NCBI RefSeq assembly: GCF_014947265.1
Contig: NZ_JADCNK010000021.1
Span: 1 to 64,000, forward strand
Source: Pedobacter sp014947265
GTDB taxonomy: Bacteria; Bacteroidota; Bacteroidia; Sphingobacteriales; Sphingobacteriaceae
Direction of reading: 5' to 3'
DNA length: 64,000 nucleotides
The position numbers and the translations under genes are program-made. Positions 17,712-26,208 of the stretch are shown piece after piece. The stretch's first letter is position 1, and every line of letters starts with the position of its first letter. Below the pieces are notes generated by a model, which did not search any database, was not told the origin of the DNA, and saw only the letters and a program-made list of their open reading frames with translations.

Positions 17712-19784
17712 TTAAAGTTTATTCCAGTTATAGGTTAGCCCAAGCACGTAAGATCGACCATAACTATATGGAACATCGCCACCTGTACTATGCGCTCCGC
17801 CGGTAGCGGTTGAGGTATTGCTGAGTTGTGTAACATCAAAAAGGTTTTTAATACCTGCATTAATGGTTAAAGATTTAAACAGATTTTTGTTCAGCATTAA
17901 ATCTGCGGTATGGAAATCACTGATTTTCGTCAGTATTACTGAGTTGGGATCGTTTTCTACCATAAGTTTATAGTTTGGTAAGCTCCCGGTATATTTATAA
18001 AAGAGACTGATACTCCCATTTATTTTAGGAAGCGTATAAGTTATATTCGAGTTTACTTCCGTAGCCCATGCAAATTCAGGAGTCTCCAGGTCTGGATTGC
18101 TCACCCTTAAATCATTGTATCGGCCAATATATGATACACCCAGTGTAGCCTGAATATTTTTGTAAATCAATGTATTGTCTAATGTAGCACCTGTCGTTTT
18201 ATACTTGTCTACATTAAATAGTGAGGTTATGGAGTTATCTGTAGGAGACTGGGCAAAATTAATCCTGTTTTTAAACAAATTGTAGAATCCCGATAGGGTA
18301 GAACGGAACTGCAAATCTTTTTCATGTACGCCGGTCCAGGCCAGCGAGCCATTAAAACTGTTCGATTCTTCGGCTTTTAAATTAGGGTTACCTAAAATAT
18401 TATGACTGGCATCTACAAAATCGTAATATAATTCTCTCAAAGCTGGAGAACGGAAACCTTTAGCGTAAGCCAGTCTAAGATCTAAATCTTGGGTTAAAGT
18501 AAACTTGGCATTTAATGAAGGAATTACAGGAGGGGCATCGTAAATGGAATTTTTAATAAACCTCAATCCTGGTCTAACACTTATTCCGCCAGTAAGTTTA
18601 ATCTCGGCAGAAATAAACGCTGCATAATCATTAATAACCGGCGATCCATTAATTCTCTGTCCACTAGCTGCATCTCTGTTGTATTCGATCCCGGGCTGAA
18701 ATACAATTGATTTATTCAATACGTAAATTGCAGTAGCCCTAAAAATAGCTGAGTTGAATTTTGCGATATCCTGTTCACCCTTATCCACGCTTAATCGTTC
18801 TGTGTTGTTTGTGAAATTATGGATAACGGTATGGGTTGATCGTTGTAAATCGGTGTAACCTCCTATAGCGGTGACCTGTAATTTATCATTTACCCTCCAT
18901 TCAGACTGTAATTGTTGCGTATAACGTTTGGTGGTATAGGTAGATAGCTTCCCTTCAAAGCTTGATGGATTTATTCCAAAACGCGAATCAATATCCTCAT
19001 TTAGTCCATCCAAACGATACCATATATTGAAATTTTGATTTCTATAACCGATTTTAGTATTACCGAGCCATTGCTCCTTAGGCTTCCATTGATTTTTATA
19101 ACTATTAAATTCTTCTAAAAATGCTGTTTTCGGAGCCATATTCCAGCCACCAAAATCGTTATGTGATACACCAAGCAAAGCACTCCAGCCTTTTTGCTGC
19201 CAGCTAACACTTAGATTCTGATTGTGCTGACCTGCACCATGAAGCAGGTTATATTCTTTTCCAGCTGTTTCTTCCTGTACACGCGCATGAATACTCAGGA
19301 ATTGCTTACCAGGATTTTTGGTTATAATATTAATTACGCCGGCCAAAGCATCGGTACCATACACAACAGACATCGGGCCTTCTACAATTTCGATCCTTTC
19401 GATCGTATTAACGTCTATCTGATTTAAACTTTCGCGGGCATCCGATCGGTCTACCATCGGTACACCATCCAGTAAAATTTTAATATTTCTACCGGTCATC
19501 CCCATTAAAGAAACATCAGTTGTGCCTAAGGTTAAATCATTACTAAAACGAAAACCGAGTTCGGTATTTAAAATCTGCTGTACATTGGTTGCTGCTCTTA
19601 ACTTAATCCGTTCTGCACTTATGGTTTTTACATTGTATACCGAATTTCTCAAAGTTTGCGGCCCGTACTGCCCCGTAATCACTACCTCTCTCAAATCATT
19701 TGCCTTCACTGTATCTATTTTAATTTCTTGAGCCACAGTTACAAACCCACAAAGCGATAAGGCAATTGATAAATATATCTTCAT
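17712..19784 (-). CDS. TonB-dependent heme receptor (HmuR-like)
   Basis: This 690-residue outer-membrane receptor has a signal peptide (to about residue 18), a TonB-box region around DLREVVITGQ (30-39), a plug domain to about 160 (GRNIKILLDGVPM, YGTDALAGVINIITK) and a 22-strand barrel ending in a C-terminal aromatic/hydrophobic strand. It carries the heme-receptor signature FRSP (444-447), H461, NPNL (466-469), where known heme receptors have FRAP...His...NPNL. It would import heme using TonB energy. It is first in an operon with the HmuY-like gene and divergent from an AraC regulator. Confidence 0.88.
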   Translation of the reverse strand: MKIYLSIALSLCGFVTVAQEIKIDTVKANDLREVVITGQYGPQTLRNSVYNVKTISAERIKLRAATNVQQILNTELGFRFSNDLTLGTTDVSLMGMTGRNIKILLDGVPMVDRSDARESLNQIDVNTIERIEIVEGPMSVVYGTDALAGVINIITKNPGKQFLSIHARVQEETAGKEYNLLHGAGQHNQNLSVSWQQKGWSALLGVSHNDFGGWNMAPKTAFLEEFNSYKNQWKPKEQWLGNTKIGYRNQNFNIWYRLDGLNEDIDSRFGINPSSFEGKLSTYTTKRYTQQLQSEWRVNDKLQVTAIGGYTDLQRSTHTVIHNFTNNTERLSVDKGEQDIAKFNSAIFRATAIYVLNKSIVFQPGIEYNRDAASGQRINGSPVINDYAAFISAEIKLTGGISVRPGLRFIKNSIYDAPPVIPSLNAKFTLTQDLDLRLAYAKGFRSPALRELYYDFVDASHNILGNPNLKAEESNSFNGSLAWTGVHEKDLQFRSTLSGFYNLFKNRINFAQSPTDNSITSLFNVDKYKTTGATLDNTLIYKNIQATLGVSYIGRYNDLRVSNPDLETPEFAWATEVNSNITYTLPKINGSISLFYKYTGSLPNYKLMVENDPNSVILTKISDFHTADLMLNKNLFKSLTINAGIKNLFDVTQLSNTSTATGGAHSTGGDVPYSYGRSYVLGLTYNWNKL

Positions 19785-19847
19785 TTATTTAGACTAATTA
19801 TAAATAATTATGCAAATTTGTAGATATTCACAAAAAACAGATAACGT

Positions 19848-19877
19848 TAAACGGATAATTAATACCGCTAAACGGAT
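19848..19877. promoter_or_regulatory. tandem TAAACGGAT operator
   Basis: TAAACGGAT occurs at 19848-19856 and 19869-19877, exactly 21 bp apart, in the 102-bp gap between the divergent receptor and AraC genes. Two direct repeats two helical turns apart are the typical AraC/XylS-family site. Confidence 0.6.
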
Positions 19878-19886
19878 TAAATCAAT

Positions 19887-20822
19887 ATGGAAGTTAAACT
19901 CTCAACCGATCCGGAAGGAAAAATTATTTATGAACACACCTACCCAGATAATTTTGATGGAGCTAAAGATGTAGAGGAGATTGTAACTGAATTAAAAACA
20001 GATGATTTCAACTTCCACATCATCCAAAAATGGTTTAGCGGGATTCACATTTCTATTTTCGAAATTGATCCGCAACGGGAAGAAAGTTTTTGCTTTGAAT
20101 CTTCCCAACAGCATATTGGTTTTCTATTTTGCCTGAACGGCACGATTAATTATTGCCATAACCAGCACCAAAATAATTTTTTATCACTTGCTAAAAACGA
20201 GCAGGACTTTAATATGGGCCTGATTAATTCGATTAAATTTAATGTGGCAGGAAAAACCAGATGCCTTTATATACAACTCACACAAGCGTATTTCTGTCAA
20301 TTAACAGGTGCAGAACTTGCTGATGATCTCAAAAAGACCATCCAGAAATCCATTAGTCCGGAAATTGGTTTAATACTGCAGCAAATTATTTATCCCAGGC
20401 ACGAAGGTAGGGTAAAACGCCTGTATCTGGAGGCCCGGATATTTGAATTGATTATTGCTTATTTTAATCAAAAACCAAAGAAACAGACAGGCATAATAAA
20501 AAAGGATGATGTAGAAAAAATTCTATTGGCCAAAAAATTGGTAGAGTACGATTTACAAAAACCAAATTCTTTAATGGAATTGTCGCGTAAGGCTGGTATT
20601 AATGATTTTAAGCTTAAAAGAGGCTTTAAAGAACTAACCGGATATACTGTTTTTGGCTATCTTTATAAGATAAGGATGGAAAAAGCTCATTATTTTTTAT
20701 CAAAGGAAAAGAAAACTGTTAATGAAGTTTCTTTTCTTGTAGGCTATAAAAATGCACAACACTTTATTACTGCCTTTAAAAAGCAGTATAATATTTTGCC
20801 AGGAAGTTTAAACAAAAGCTAG
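19887..20822 (+). CDS. AraC-family transcriptional regulator
   Basis: This 311-residue protein has a C-terminal pair of helix-turn-helix motifs: SLMELSRKAGINDFKLKRGFKEL (about 231-253) and KTVNEVSFLVGYKNAQHFITAFKKQY (about 275-300). The N-terminal 200 residues are a variable sensor domain, as in regulators of Bacteroidota iron/heme transport. It is transcribed away from the TonB heme receptor and probably controls it through the tandem repeats in the shared promoter region. The signal is probably iron or heme status (inference). Confidence 0.85.
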   Translation: MEVKLSTDPEGKIIYEHTYPDNFDGAKDVEEIVTELKTDDFNFHIIQKWFSGIHISIFEIDPQREESFCFESSQQHIGFLFCLNGTINYCHNQHQNNFLSLAKNEQDFNMGLINSIKFNVAGKTRCLYIQLTQAYFCQLTGAELADDLKKTIQKSISPEIGLILQQIIYPRHEGRVKRLYLEARIFELIIAYFNQKPKKQTGIIKKDDVEKILLAKKLVEYDLQKPNSLMELSRKAGINDFKLKRGFKELTGYTVFGYLYKIRMEKAHYFLSKEKKTVNEVSFLVGYKNAQHFITAFKKQYNILPGSLNKS

Positions 20823-20843
20823 TTATTCAGCACAAAGGTTGGC

Positions 20844-21860
20844 TTATTCTTTTACCTCGTTTATAATCAAATCAGATTCTACAATGGTATTGTAATAGGC
20901 CCGGTTCTCAGAATTAGGACTATGAATAAGATCTAACAAGATATTGGCGGCTTTTTGCCCCTGCAAATATGGATATTGCTCTACCGAAGCTATAGGTGAA
21001 TTATCCAAGTAACTGATAATAGGTAAATTTGAGTAACTCACGATATCATAATCATTAATTACATTTAACTTTTTAAAGTGTCTGATTAGAAATAGCGCCA
21101 CATAATCATTAAAAACAACGATAGCTGTCGGTTTTCTTTTGTGGTTTAAAAACTGTCCGGCAGCGTCTATTGTACCTTCTTCGGTTAAATCGCAGTTTAC
21201 CACTAAAGATGGATCGAACTTTAAGCGGTTAAAAGCAATTGCACGCATATAGCCATCTTTGCGCTCCTCACTCGCATATAAGGTGCTCGGTCCGTTAATC
21301 ATTCCAATGCTTCTGTGTCCCTTTTTCAAAAGATAGTTTACAGCTTTTACTGTTGCACTTTCTAAACTGCACGCAACGTAATGCACGTTTTTTAATGGCG
21401 GTATCCGATCAAAAAATACGACTGGTATATTAAATGAATTAAGTTTTTCGAAATGATCGAACCTGGAAGTTTCTTTACTTATGGAAACCAATAAACCGTC
21501 TACCCGCTGATTTTTCATTTTTTCAACGAGCTTTACTTCCTGCTCATAATGATCGTGCGATTGAGCAAAAATTACGGTATAGTTTTTCTTAATAGCTTCA
21601 TCTTCAATTGCAGAAATAGCGACGGAGAAAAAATATTCTGATAGCTCCGGTAAAATTACGCCAATAGTATATGTTTTGCCTTTTTGAAAAAGAATTGCCG
21701 CATTATTGGGCTCATAGTTTAACGACTTCGCCAGCTGCTTAATTTTCTCTTTTGTAATTGCCCCAATGCTCGGATGATCATGTAATCCCCTTGAAACACT
21801 GGATGGAGAAATGTTTAAGATTCTGGCTATTTCTTTGATGGTTGTTGGTTTCGACTGCAT
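20844..21860 (-). CDS. LacI-family transcriptional regulator
   Basis: This 338-residue repressor has an N-terminal LacI HTH and hinge (TIKEIARILNISPSSVSRGL through SLNYEPN, residues 7-54) and a periplasmic-binding-protein-like sugar domain (TIGVILPELSEYFFSVAISAIEDEA, DGLLVSISKE, AIVVFNDYVALFLIR). The effector is probably a sugar or nucleoside. No sugar operon is adjacent, so targets lie elsewhere, in addition to probable autoregulation through the palindrome upstream. Confidence 0.9.
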   Translation of the reverse strand: MQSKPTTIKEIARILNISPSSVSRGLHDHPSIGAITKEKIKQLAKSLNYEPNNAAILFQKGKTYTIGVILPELSEYFFSVAISAIEDEAIKKNYTVIFAQSHDHYEQEVKLVEKMKNQRVDGLLVSISKETSRFDHFEKLNSFNIPVVFFDRIPPLKNVHYVACSLESATVKAVNYLLKKGHRSIGMINGPSTLYASEERKDGYMRAIAFNRLKFDPSLVVNCDLTEEGTIDAAGQFLNHKRKPTAIVVFNDYVALFLIRHFKKLNVINDYDIVSYSNLPIISYLDNSPIASVEQYPYLQGQKAANILLDLIHSPNSENRAYYNTIVESDLIINEVKE

Positions 21861-21913
21861 TCTGAGTGCTAAACTACATTAAATTTCTTCGGTATGTAAT
21901 AATACAAATTAAT

Positions 21914-21923
21914 CAAACGTTTG
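21914..21923. promoter_or_regulatory. LacI-type palindromic operator
   Basis: CAAACGTTTG is a perfect palindrome with the central CG typical of LacI/PurR operators. It lies 54 bp upstream of the lacI-type gene, next to TAATTTG (minus strand, 21911-21905), a -7-like box. It is a likely autoregulation site. Confidence 0.5.
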
Positions 21924-21992
21924 CCATGTGTTTTTCTCATTCTTTCCGCTGTTATAAAAGCCTGTTTAAAATTAAATAAATTTATTTCGTAT

Positions 21993-22063
21993 GTCAGTCT
22001 GAGCGTAGTCGAAGACCATTTCAACACATTAATAAAGCAATCGACTAAGCTCAGTGTGAATCA
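21993..22063. repeat. GTCTGAGCGTAGTCGAAG palindromic repeat, copy 1
   Basis: TCAGTCTGAGCGTAGTCGAAG and the degenerate complement TCGACTAAGCTCAGTGTGA form an imperfect hairpin. A better preserved copy lies at 51878-51956. Confidence 0.75.
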
Positions 22064-22147
22064 TTAACAGTAATCCATACGTCAAATATCCATGGCATGT
22101 TATTTTTATAAAAGCATATTCATACTTTGCCTGAATTAATAAATAAC

Positions 22148-23242
22148 ATGATAACCTTATATATTGTACTCACTCTCTTTATTGCATTTTTAGTCATTAT
22201 AAATCTTCCGGTTTTTGGGCGTTTGCCAAAAGGATTACGCTTGGAAAAAATCCGCCACTTGGCTAATTATCGTGATGGTGCCCTGCAAAATGAGTCGTTA
22301 ACGCTCATGCAACCTGAAGGGGTAAGCTTCTTTAAGGTTTTAAGCGCATTTCTTTTCGAAAAACATCCGAATAAGGTTCCGGATAAAGCGCTTCCATATA
22401 TTTTACCTGACTTAAACGGCACTCCTAAAAGCGATGCGCCCGAAATTATCTGGTTTGGGCATTCATCTTACCTGATTAAAATAGCTGGTTTAAGAATTCT
22501 GGTTGATCCTATATTTAGTAAAACTCCTTCTCCATTTTCATTTATCGGGAGCAAGGCCTTTTTGGGCACAGACGTAATAAAAGCAGAAGAATTTACAAAT
22601 ATCGATATCCTGATCATCACACACGACCATTATGATCATCTCGATTATGATAGTATTTTAAAAATTACACCACAAGTTAAAAGCATTGTTACTTCGCTGG
22701 GAGTAGGTTCGCATCTGGAGCGATGGGGAATTAAAAAAGAAAACATACATGAACTAAGCTGGAACGAATCAATAACATTATTTAACAACGTACAATTAAC
22801 AGCTGTTCCGGCCAGACATTTTACCGGGAGAAAGTTTAAAAGAAATCAAACGCTTTGGTCGGCCTTTGTATTGAAAAGTGCAACCTCCCAACTATTTTTG
22901 GGTGGCGATTCTGGATATGATACACACTTTGCCAAAATAGGTGAGGAGTTTGGTCCCTTTGATTTAGCCTTGCTCGAGTGTGGGCAATACAATGCCTATT
23001 GGCCATACATCCACATGTTTCCGGAACAAACGGTGCAGGCCGCAATCGATTTAAAAGCAAAAGTTTTAATGCCGGTGCATTGGGGTAAGTTTAGCTTAGC
23101 CATGCATCCCTGGAACGAACCTGTTAAAAGAGTTGTTTTAGCGGCTGCAGCGAGGCAGCTTCCTTTAATGACTCCAAAATTGGGTGAAACTGTAGTGTTG
23201 GGTGCGTATTTACCTACCGGGCGCTGGTGGCCAGAAGAATAA
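22148..23242 (+). CDS. MBL-fold hydrolase, membrane anchored
   Basis: From this ATG the protein has 364 residues: one N-terminal membrane helix (2-20), then a metallo-beta-lactamase fold of the UlaG/NAPE-PLD-like group with HDHYDH (159-164), H224 (PARHF), D254 (GGDSGY) and H311 (MPVHWG), all zinc ligands present. The longer frame with a TTG at 22127 is unlikely because that codon lies inside the probable -7 element TACTTTG (22123-22129). The substrate could be a phospholipid-like or cyclic phosphate compound; unknown. It is followed by two or three genes on the same strand. Confidence 0.82.
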   Translation: MITLYIVLTLFIAFLVIINLPVFGRLPKGLRLEKIRHLANYRDGALQNESLTLMQPEGVSFFKVLSAFLFEKHPNKVPDKALPYILPDLNGTPKSDAPEIIWFGHSSYLIKIAGLRILVDPIFSKTPSPFSFIGSKAFLGTDVIKAEEFTNIDILIITHDHYDHLDYDSILKITPQVKSIVTSLGVGSHLERWGIKKENIHELSWNESITLFNNVQLTAVPARHFTGRKFKRNQTLWSAFVLKSATSQLFLGGDSGYDTHFAKIGEEFGPFDLALLECGQYNAYWPYIHMFPEQTVQAAIDLKAKVLMPVHWGKFSLAMHPWNEPVKRVVLAAAARQLPLMTPKLGETVVLGAYLPTGRWWPEE

Positions 23243-23294
23243 AAATTAAACAATAAGCATTTTATGGTGTTTAATTTCTAAAACAAATTGCATT

Positions 23295-23657
23295 ATGAAA
23301 ACTGATCTTGTAGAAATTTTTCAAACCATTAGGGCAGGGGTACAGCCATACGCAACCCTTGGTTATACCGTTCATGAAAACTCCGAAAGTGGATACGATC
23401 TTTATAGTGAAAAGAATATAGAATTAAACGGTGAAAAAGTAACCGAACGTTTTTTTGCAGGTGTTTATATCAACGGAAATCAAGTGGAGGTTAAAATCAA
23501 TACAACAGATTTTTCTACCGAAAACCAAAACCTGAGCGATTTAGGAAACGATACTGCGGTTTTAAAAATTACCCAGTTGGATGATGCTAAATTAAAGGAA
23601 GTAGAAACTTTAATAGAAATTATCCATACGAACTTTAAAGAAAAAGGATGGATTTAA
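23295..23657 (+). CDS. hypothetical protein, 120 aa
   Basis: I do not recognise a family. The frame is clean, starts with ATG 53 bp after the MBL gene and encodes an acidic soluble protein with alternating beta-strand pattern (GYDLYSEKNIELNG, TERFFAGVYINGNQVEVKINTTDF) and a C-terminal helix (DDAKLKEVETLIEIIHTNFKEKGWI). There is no signal peptide or membrane helix. Strand-rich first part plus a terminal helix suggests a small alpha+beta domain. Confidence 0.65.
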   Translation: MKTDLVEIFQTIRAGVQPYATLGYTVHENSESGYDLYSEKNIELNGEKVTERFFAGVYINGNQVEVKINTTDFSTENQNLSDLGNDTAVLKITQLDDAKLKEVETLIEIIHTNFKEKGWI

Positions 23658-23710
23658 TAATTTGATGGCTAAATTTGCAGCAGATAATTTTTTCGAATAA
23701 ATTCTGCTGA

Positions 23711-24493
23711 TTGAATAATTTAATTTCCCAGGATAACTGGCATCATCAATTTAGTCTGGCACTTGCTCATCACAAAATTGGCTGCTTTTTTTATTTAGAA
23801 GATGGGTTTCAGTTATTACGGATTGATGATCAACTGATCATTAACCTCGTCAGTTTAAATAATAAGTTCAATTCTCAGGCGCTCATTAAGCTTCAGGAAA
23901 GATATCATCAGGAAGGTACTAAACTTATTCACTTATGGGAAGACCTTTGGCTATCAAAACCAGACCAGGTTTTAGCGAGAATAAAATCCCTGATTGGTGA
24001 AAATATCCGCATTCATGGCAGGAAAACCAAAGTATGCAAAATTACTAAACCCGTTGCTGATTCTTTTTTAACAGAAAACCATTTACAGGGATCGGTAAGT
24101 AGCCGTTATAAAATTGGTTTATTTGAAAAAGATGAACTTGTGGCTGTAGCTACCTTTTCTGCACTGCGCAAAATGAATCATACCGAAAATTATAAATCTG
24201 CAGAACTGATCAGGTTTGCCGTTAAAGCGGGTTATTCCATCACCGGCGGATTAAGTAAATTGATTTCCTTTTTCGCTGCAACATATCACCCAAATGATCT
24301 GATGACTTACGCAGATCGGGACTGGTCGGCAGGGGAGGCTTATATCAAATTGGGTTTCAGGCAAACCGCTGTTTTGGAACCTCAGATTTATGGATTAGAT
24401 GGAAATCTAAATCGTCTGCTTAAAAAAGACCAGGAGGTTTTTGCACAAGAAGTGTTTAATACAGGAAGTTTAAAGTTTATTCTCCAGTTTTAA
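23711..24493 (+). CDS. acetyltransferase-like protein, phage/homing-endonuclease type
   Basis: This 260-residue protein has a C-terminal half (about 98-235) with IHGRKTKVCKITKPVADSFL, ENHLQGS, IGLFEKDELVAVATFSALRK, ELIRFAVKAGYSITGGLSKL and YADRDWSAGEAYIKLGFR. This GNAT-like block is known to me mainly from phage proteins next to homing endonuclease domains; here no nuclease domain is attached. The N-terminal 90 residues are not recognised. An in-frame TGA stands directly before the TTG at 23711 and no ATG occurs for 150 codons, so a TTG (or ATT) start is needed. The stop overlaps the miaA start by one base (TAATG), indicating coupling. Confidence 0.65.
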   Translation: MNNLISQDNWHHQFSLALAHHKIGCFFYLEDGFQLLRIDDQLIINLVSLNNKFNSQALIKLQERYHQEGTKLIHLWEDLWLSKPDQVLARIKSLIGENIRIHGRKTKVCKITKPVADSFLTENHLQGSVSSRYKIGLFEKDELVAVATFSALRKMNHTENYKSAELIRFAVKAGYSITGGLSKLISFFAATYHPNDLMTYADRDWSAGEAYIKLGFRQTAVLEPQIYGLDGNLNRLLKKDQEVFAQEVFNTGSLKFILQF

Positions 24494-25422
24494 TGGATCA
24501 GCACAATCTCATCATTATTTTAGGGGCCACGGCATCTGGCAAAACTAAACTGGCCGTAAGCATAGCGGATGTTTTAAATGGAGAAATTATTAGTGCTGAT
24601 AGCCGCCAGGTATTTAAACGAATGGATATTGGCACGGGGAAAGACCTGCAAGAATATCATATTAACGAAAAAAAAATCCCTTATCATTTAATTGATATTT
24701 TAGCACCTGGAGAACGTTATCATGTAGACGCCTTTAAAAACGACTTCTATCAGGCTTTTGAATCGATAAAACAAAAAAACAAAATACCTATCCTTTGTGG
24801 CGGAACAGGAATGTATATCCACAGCCTTTTGCAAAATCAAACTTTTACCGCTATTCCGGTAAATCAACAATTTAGAGATCAACTAAATTTATTATCGAAA
24901 GAGGAATTGATTTTAAAATTGCAAAATGATAAAAGCCAGGACACCAATCATGTTGATCTATCCTCTAAAAAGAGATTAATCCGCGCATTAGAAGTAGCAG
25001 ATTATTTAAAATATCACACACTGGAAGTTGTAGAGCGGCCCGAAGTTAAACCCATTATTTTTGGATTAAAAAATGAAGTGGAAATAACACGTGCCAAAAT
25101 CCTGGCAAGGCTTGACCAAAGATTTAAAGCAGGCTTAATTGAAGAGGTAGAGCAATTGCTTAAGGAAGGCATTAGTAAAGAAATGCTGGTTTTCTATGGA
25201 TTGGAATATAAATTCATTGTGAATTACCTGGATGGCTTATTCACTTTTGATGAGCTAAAGCTGAGACTTGGCATTGCCATTTGTCAATACGCCAAAAGAC
25301 AAAATACTTTTTTCAGGAAAATGGAAAAGGACAATGTGGAGATTATCTGGCTGGATGCATCAGGACCTGCAAACCTTTTACAACAGCAAATTCTGGAAAA
25401 AGTTTCAGTAAAGCTCAATTAA
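24493..25422 (+). CDS. miaA: tRNA dimethylallyltransferase
   Basis: This 309-residue enzyme has P-loop GATASGKT (11-18), catalytic D36 in SADSRQVF, and the KRLIRALEV and CQYAKRQNTFFRK motifs typical of MiaA. It transfers a dimethylallyl group to N6 of A37 in tRNAs reading UNN codons. It is translationally coupled to the preceding acetyltransferase-like gene. It is slightly divergent from the standard form (for example the DIGTGKDLQ region), so it may be the second MiaA-like paralogue that some Bacteroidota carry. Confidence 0.9.
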   Translation: MDQHNLIIILGATASGKTKLAVSIADVLNGEIISADSRQVFKRMDIGTGKDLQEYHINEKKIPYHLIDILAPGERYHVDAFKNDFYQAFESIKQKNKIPILCGGTGMYIHSLLQNQTFTAIPVNQQFRDQLNLLSKEELILKLQNDKSQDTNHVDLSSKKRLIRALEVADYLKYHTLEVVERPEVKPIIFGLKNEVEITRAKILARLDQRFKAGLIEEVEQLLKEGISKEMLVFYGLEYKFIVNYLDGLFTFDELKLRLGIAICQYAKRQNTFFRKMEKDNVEIIWLDASGPANLLQQQILEKVSVKLN

Positions 25423-25478
25423 AGATTATTGGTCATTTTAACGTTGCTTTATCCATTAAAAACAGCGAAAAAGCCGTT

Positions 25479-25495
25479 TTGGCACAGCCTTTGTA
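25479..25495 (+). promoter_or_regulatory. sigma-54-like promoter
   Basis: TTGGCACAGCCTTTGTA matches the RpoN consensus TGGCACGnnnnTTGCW at 14 of 16 positions, with GG at 25481 and the GT (for GC) at 25493, the required 12-bp spacing. The start site would fall about 35 bp before the barrel gene at 25540. Confidence 0.45.
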
Positions 25496-25539
25496 TTTGT
25501 TGATGCATATTAGTTTAACTCAAAAACAATAATATTGAA

Positions 25540-26064
25540 ATGAAAACAATTACTAAAATTATTGCTACCTCAGCAGCTGTCGTGGCTTTATTCTTTACTA
25601 CAAATGCTAATGCGCAATCTTCTCCAAAATTAGGAATAGGAATTATCGGTGGTATACCTACCAGTGATGGATATAATGTAGCACTTGGTGCAGATTTACG
25701 TTATCAGTTTGATATTGATAAACAATTATCAATCCCTGTAACTGCTGGTTATACCCGTTTCCTGGCGAAAGACTTCACTGTAGGAAATGTAACTTATGAT
25801 GGTGTAGACTTTGGCTATATCCCTGTAAAAGCTGGCGTTAAATATTTCTTTAATGATTCAGGTGCTGGTGCTTATGGCCTTGCAGAGTTAGGTGCTGGTT
25901 TCGGTACTAACGAAGGTAGCGGTACATCATTTGTATATTCACCAGCTGTTGGTTATGCATGGAGTAACGGTTTAGATTTAGGCCTTAAATATGAAGGTTT
26001 AGCTAGAGATGGTAGCAGCACTGGTTATGTTGGCCTACGTTTAGCTTACGGATTTAACTTATAA
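25540..26064 (+). CDS. outer-membrane beta-barrel protein
   Basis: This 174-residue protein has a clear signal peptide (cleavage after ANA at about 25) and alternating amphipathic strands rich in Gly/Tyr, ending in GLRLAYGFNL with the terminal aromatic/hydrophobic strand of small outer-membrane barrels (OmpW/opacity-like). It probably forms an 8-strand barrel. A paralogue follows at 26209. A sigma-54-like promoter precedes it and a strong terminator follows, so it is its own unit. Function is unknown. Confidence 0.82.
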   Translation: MKTITKIIATSAAVVALFFTTNANAQSSPKLGIGIIGGIPTSDGYNVALGADLRYQFDIDKQLSIPVTAGYTRFLAKDFTVGNVTYDGVDFGYIPVKAGVKYFFNDSGAGAYGLAELGAGFGTNEGSGTSFVYSPAVGYAWSNGLDLGLKYEGLARDGSSTGYVGLRLAYGFNL

Positions 26065-26087
26065 TCATCCCGCTAAATAATATTGGA

Positions 26088-26116
26088 AAGCCCCGACTTT
26101 AGTTGGGGCTTTTTTA
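26088..26116 (+). terminator. terminator of first barrel gene
   Basis: AAGCCCC (26088-26094) pairs with GGGGCTT (26105-26111) around a 10-nt loop and is followed by T residues, 24 bp after the stop codon. Confidence 0.9.
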
Positions 26117-26208
26117 TTTCATAACATTCTGAAAAACATGAAAATCCAGCATTGATATTTTAACGTATATAACCTAAACCCTTAATTAATAACTTAAAAT
26201 ATCTTAAA

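Noticed and set aside
23711..24493. Homing endonuclease
   Set aside because: Only the associated acetyltransferase-like block is present; no GIY-YIG, HNH or LAGLIDADG motif and no intron or intein boundary was seen.
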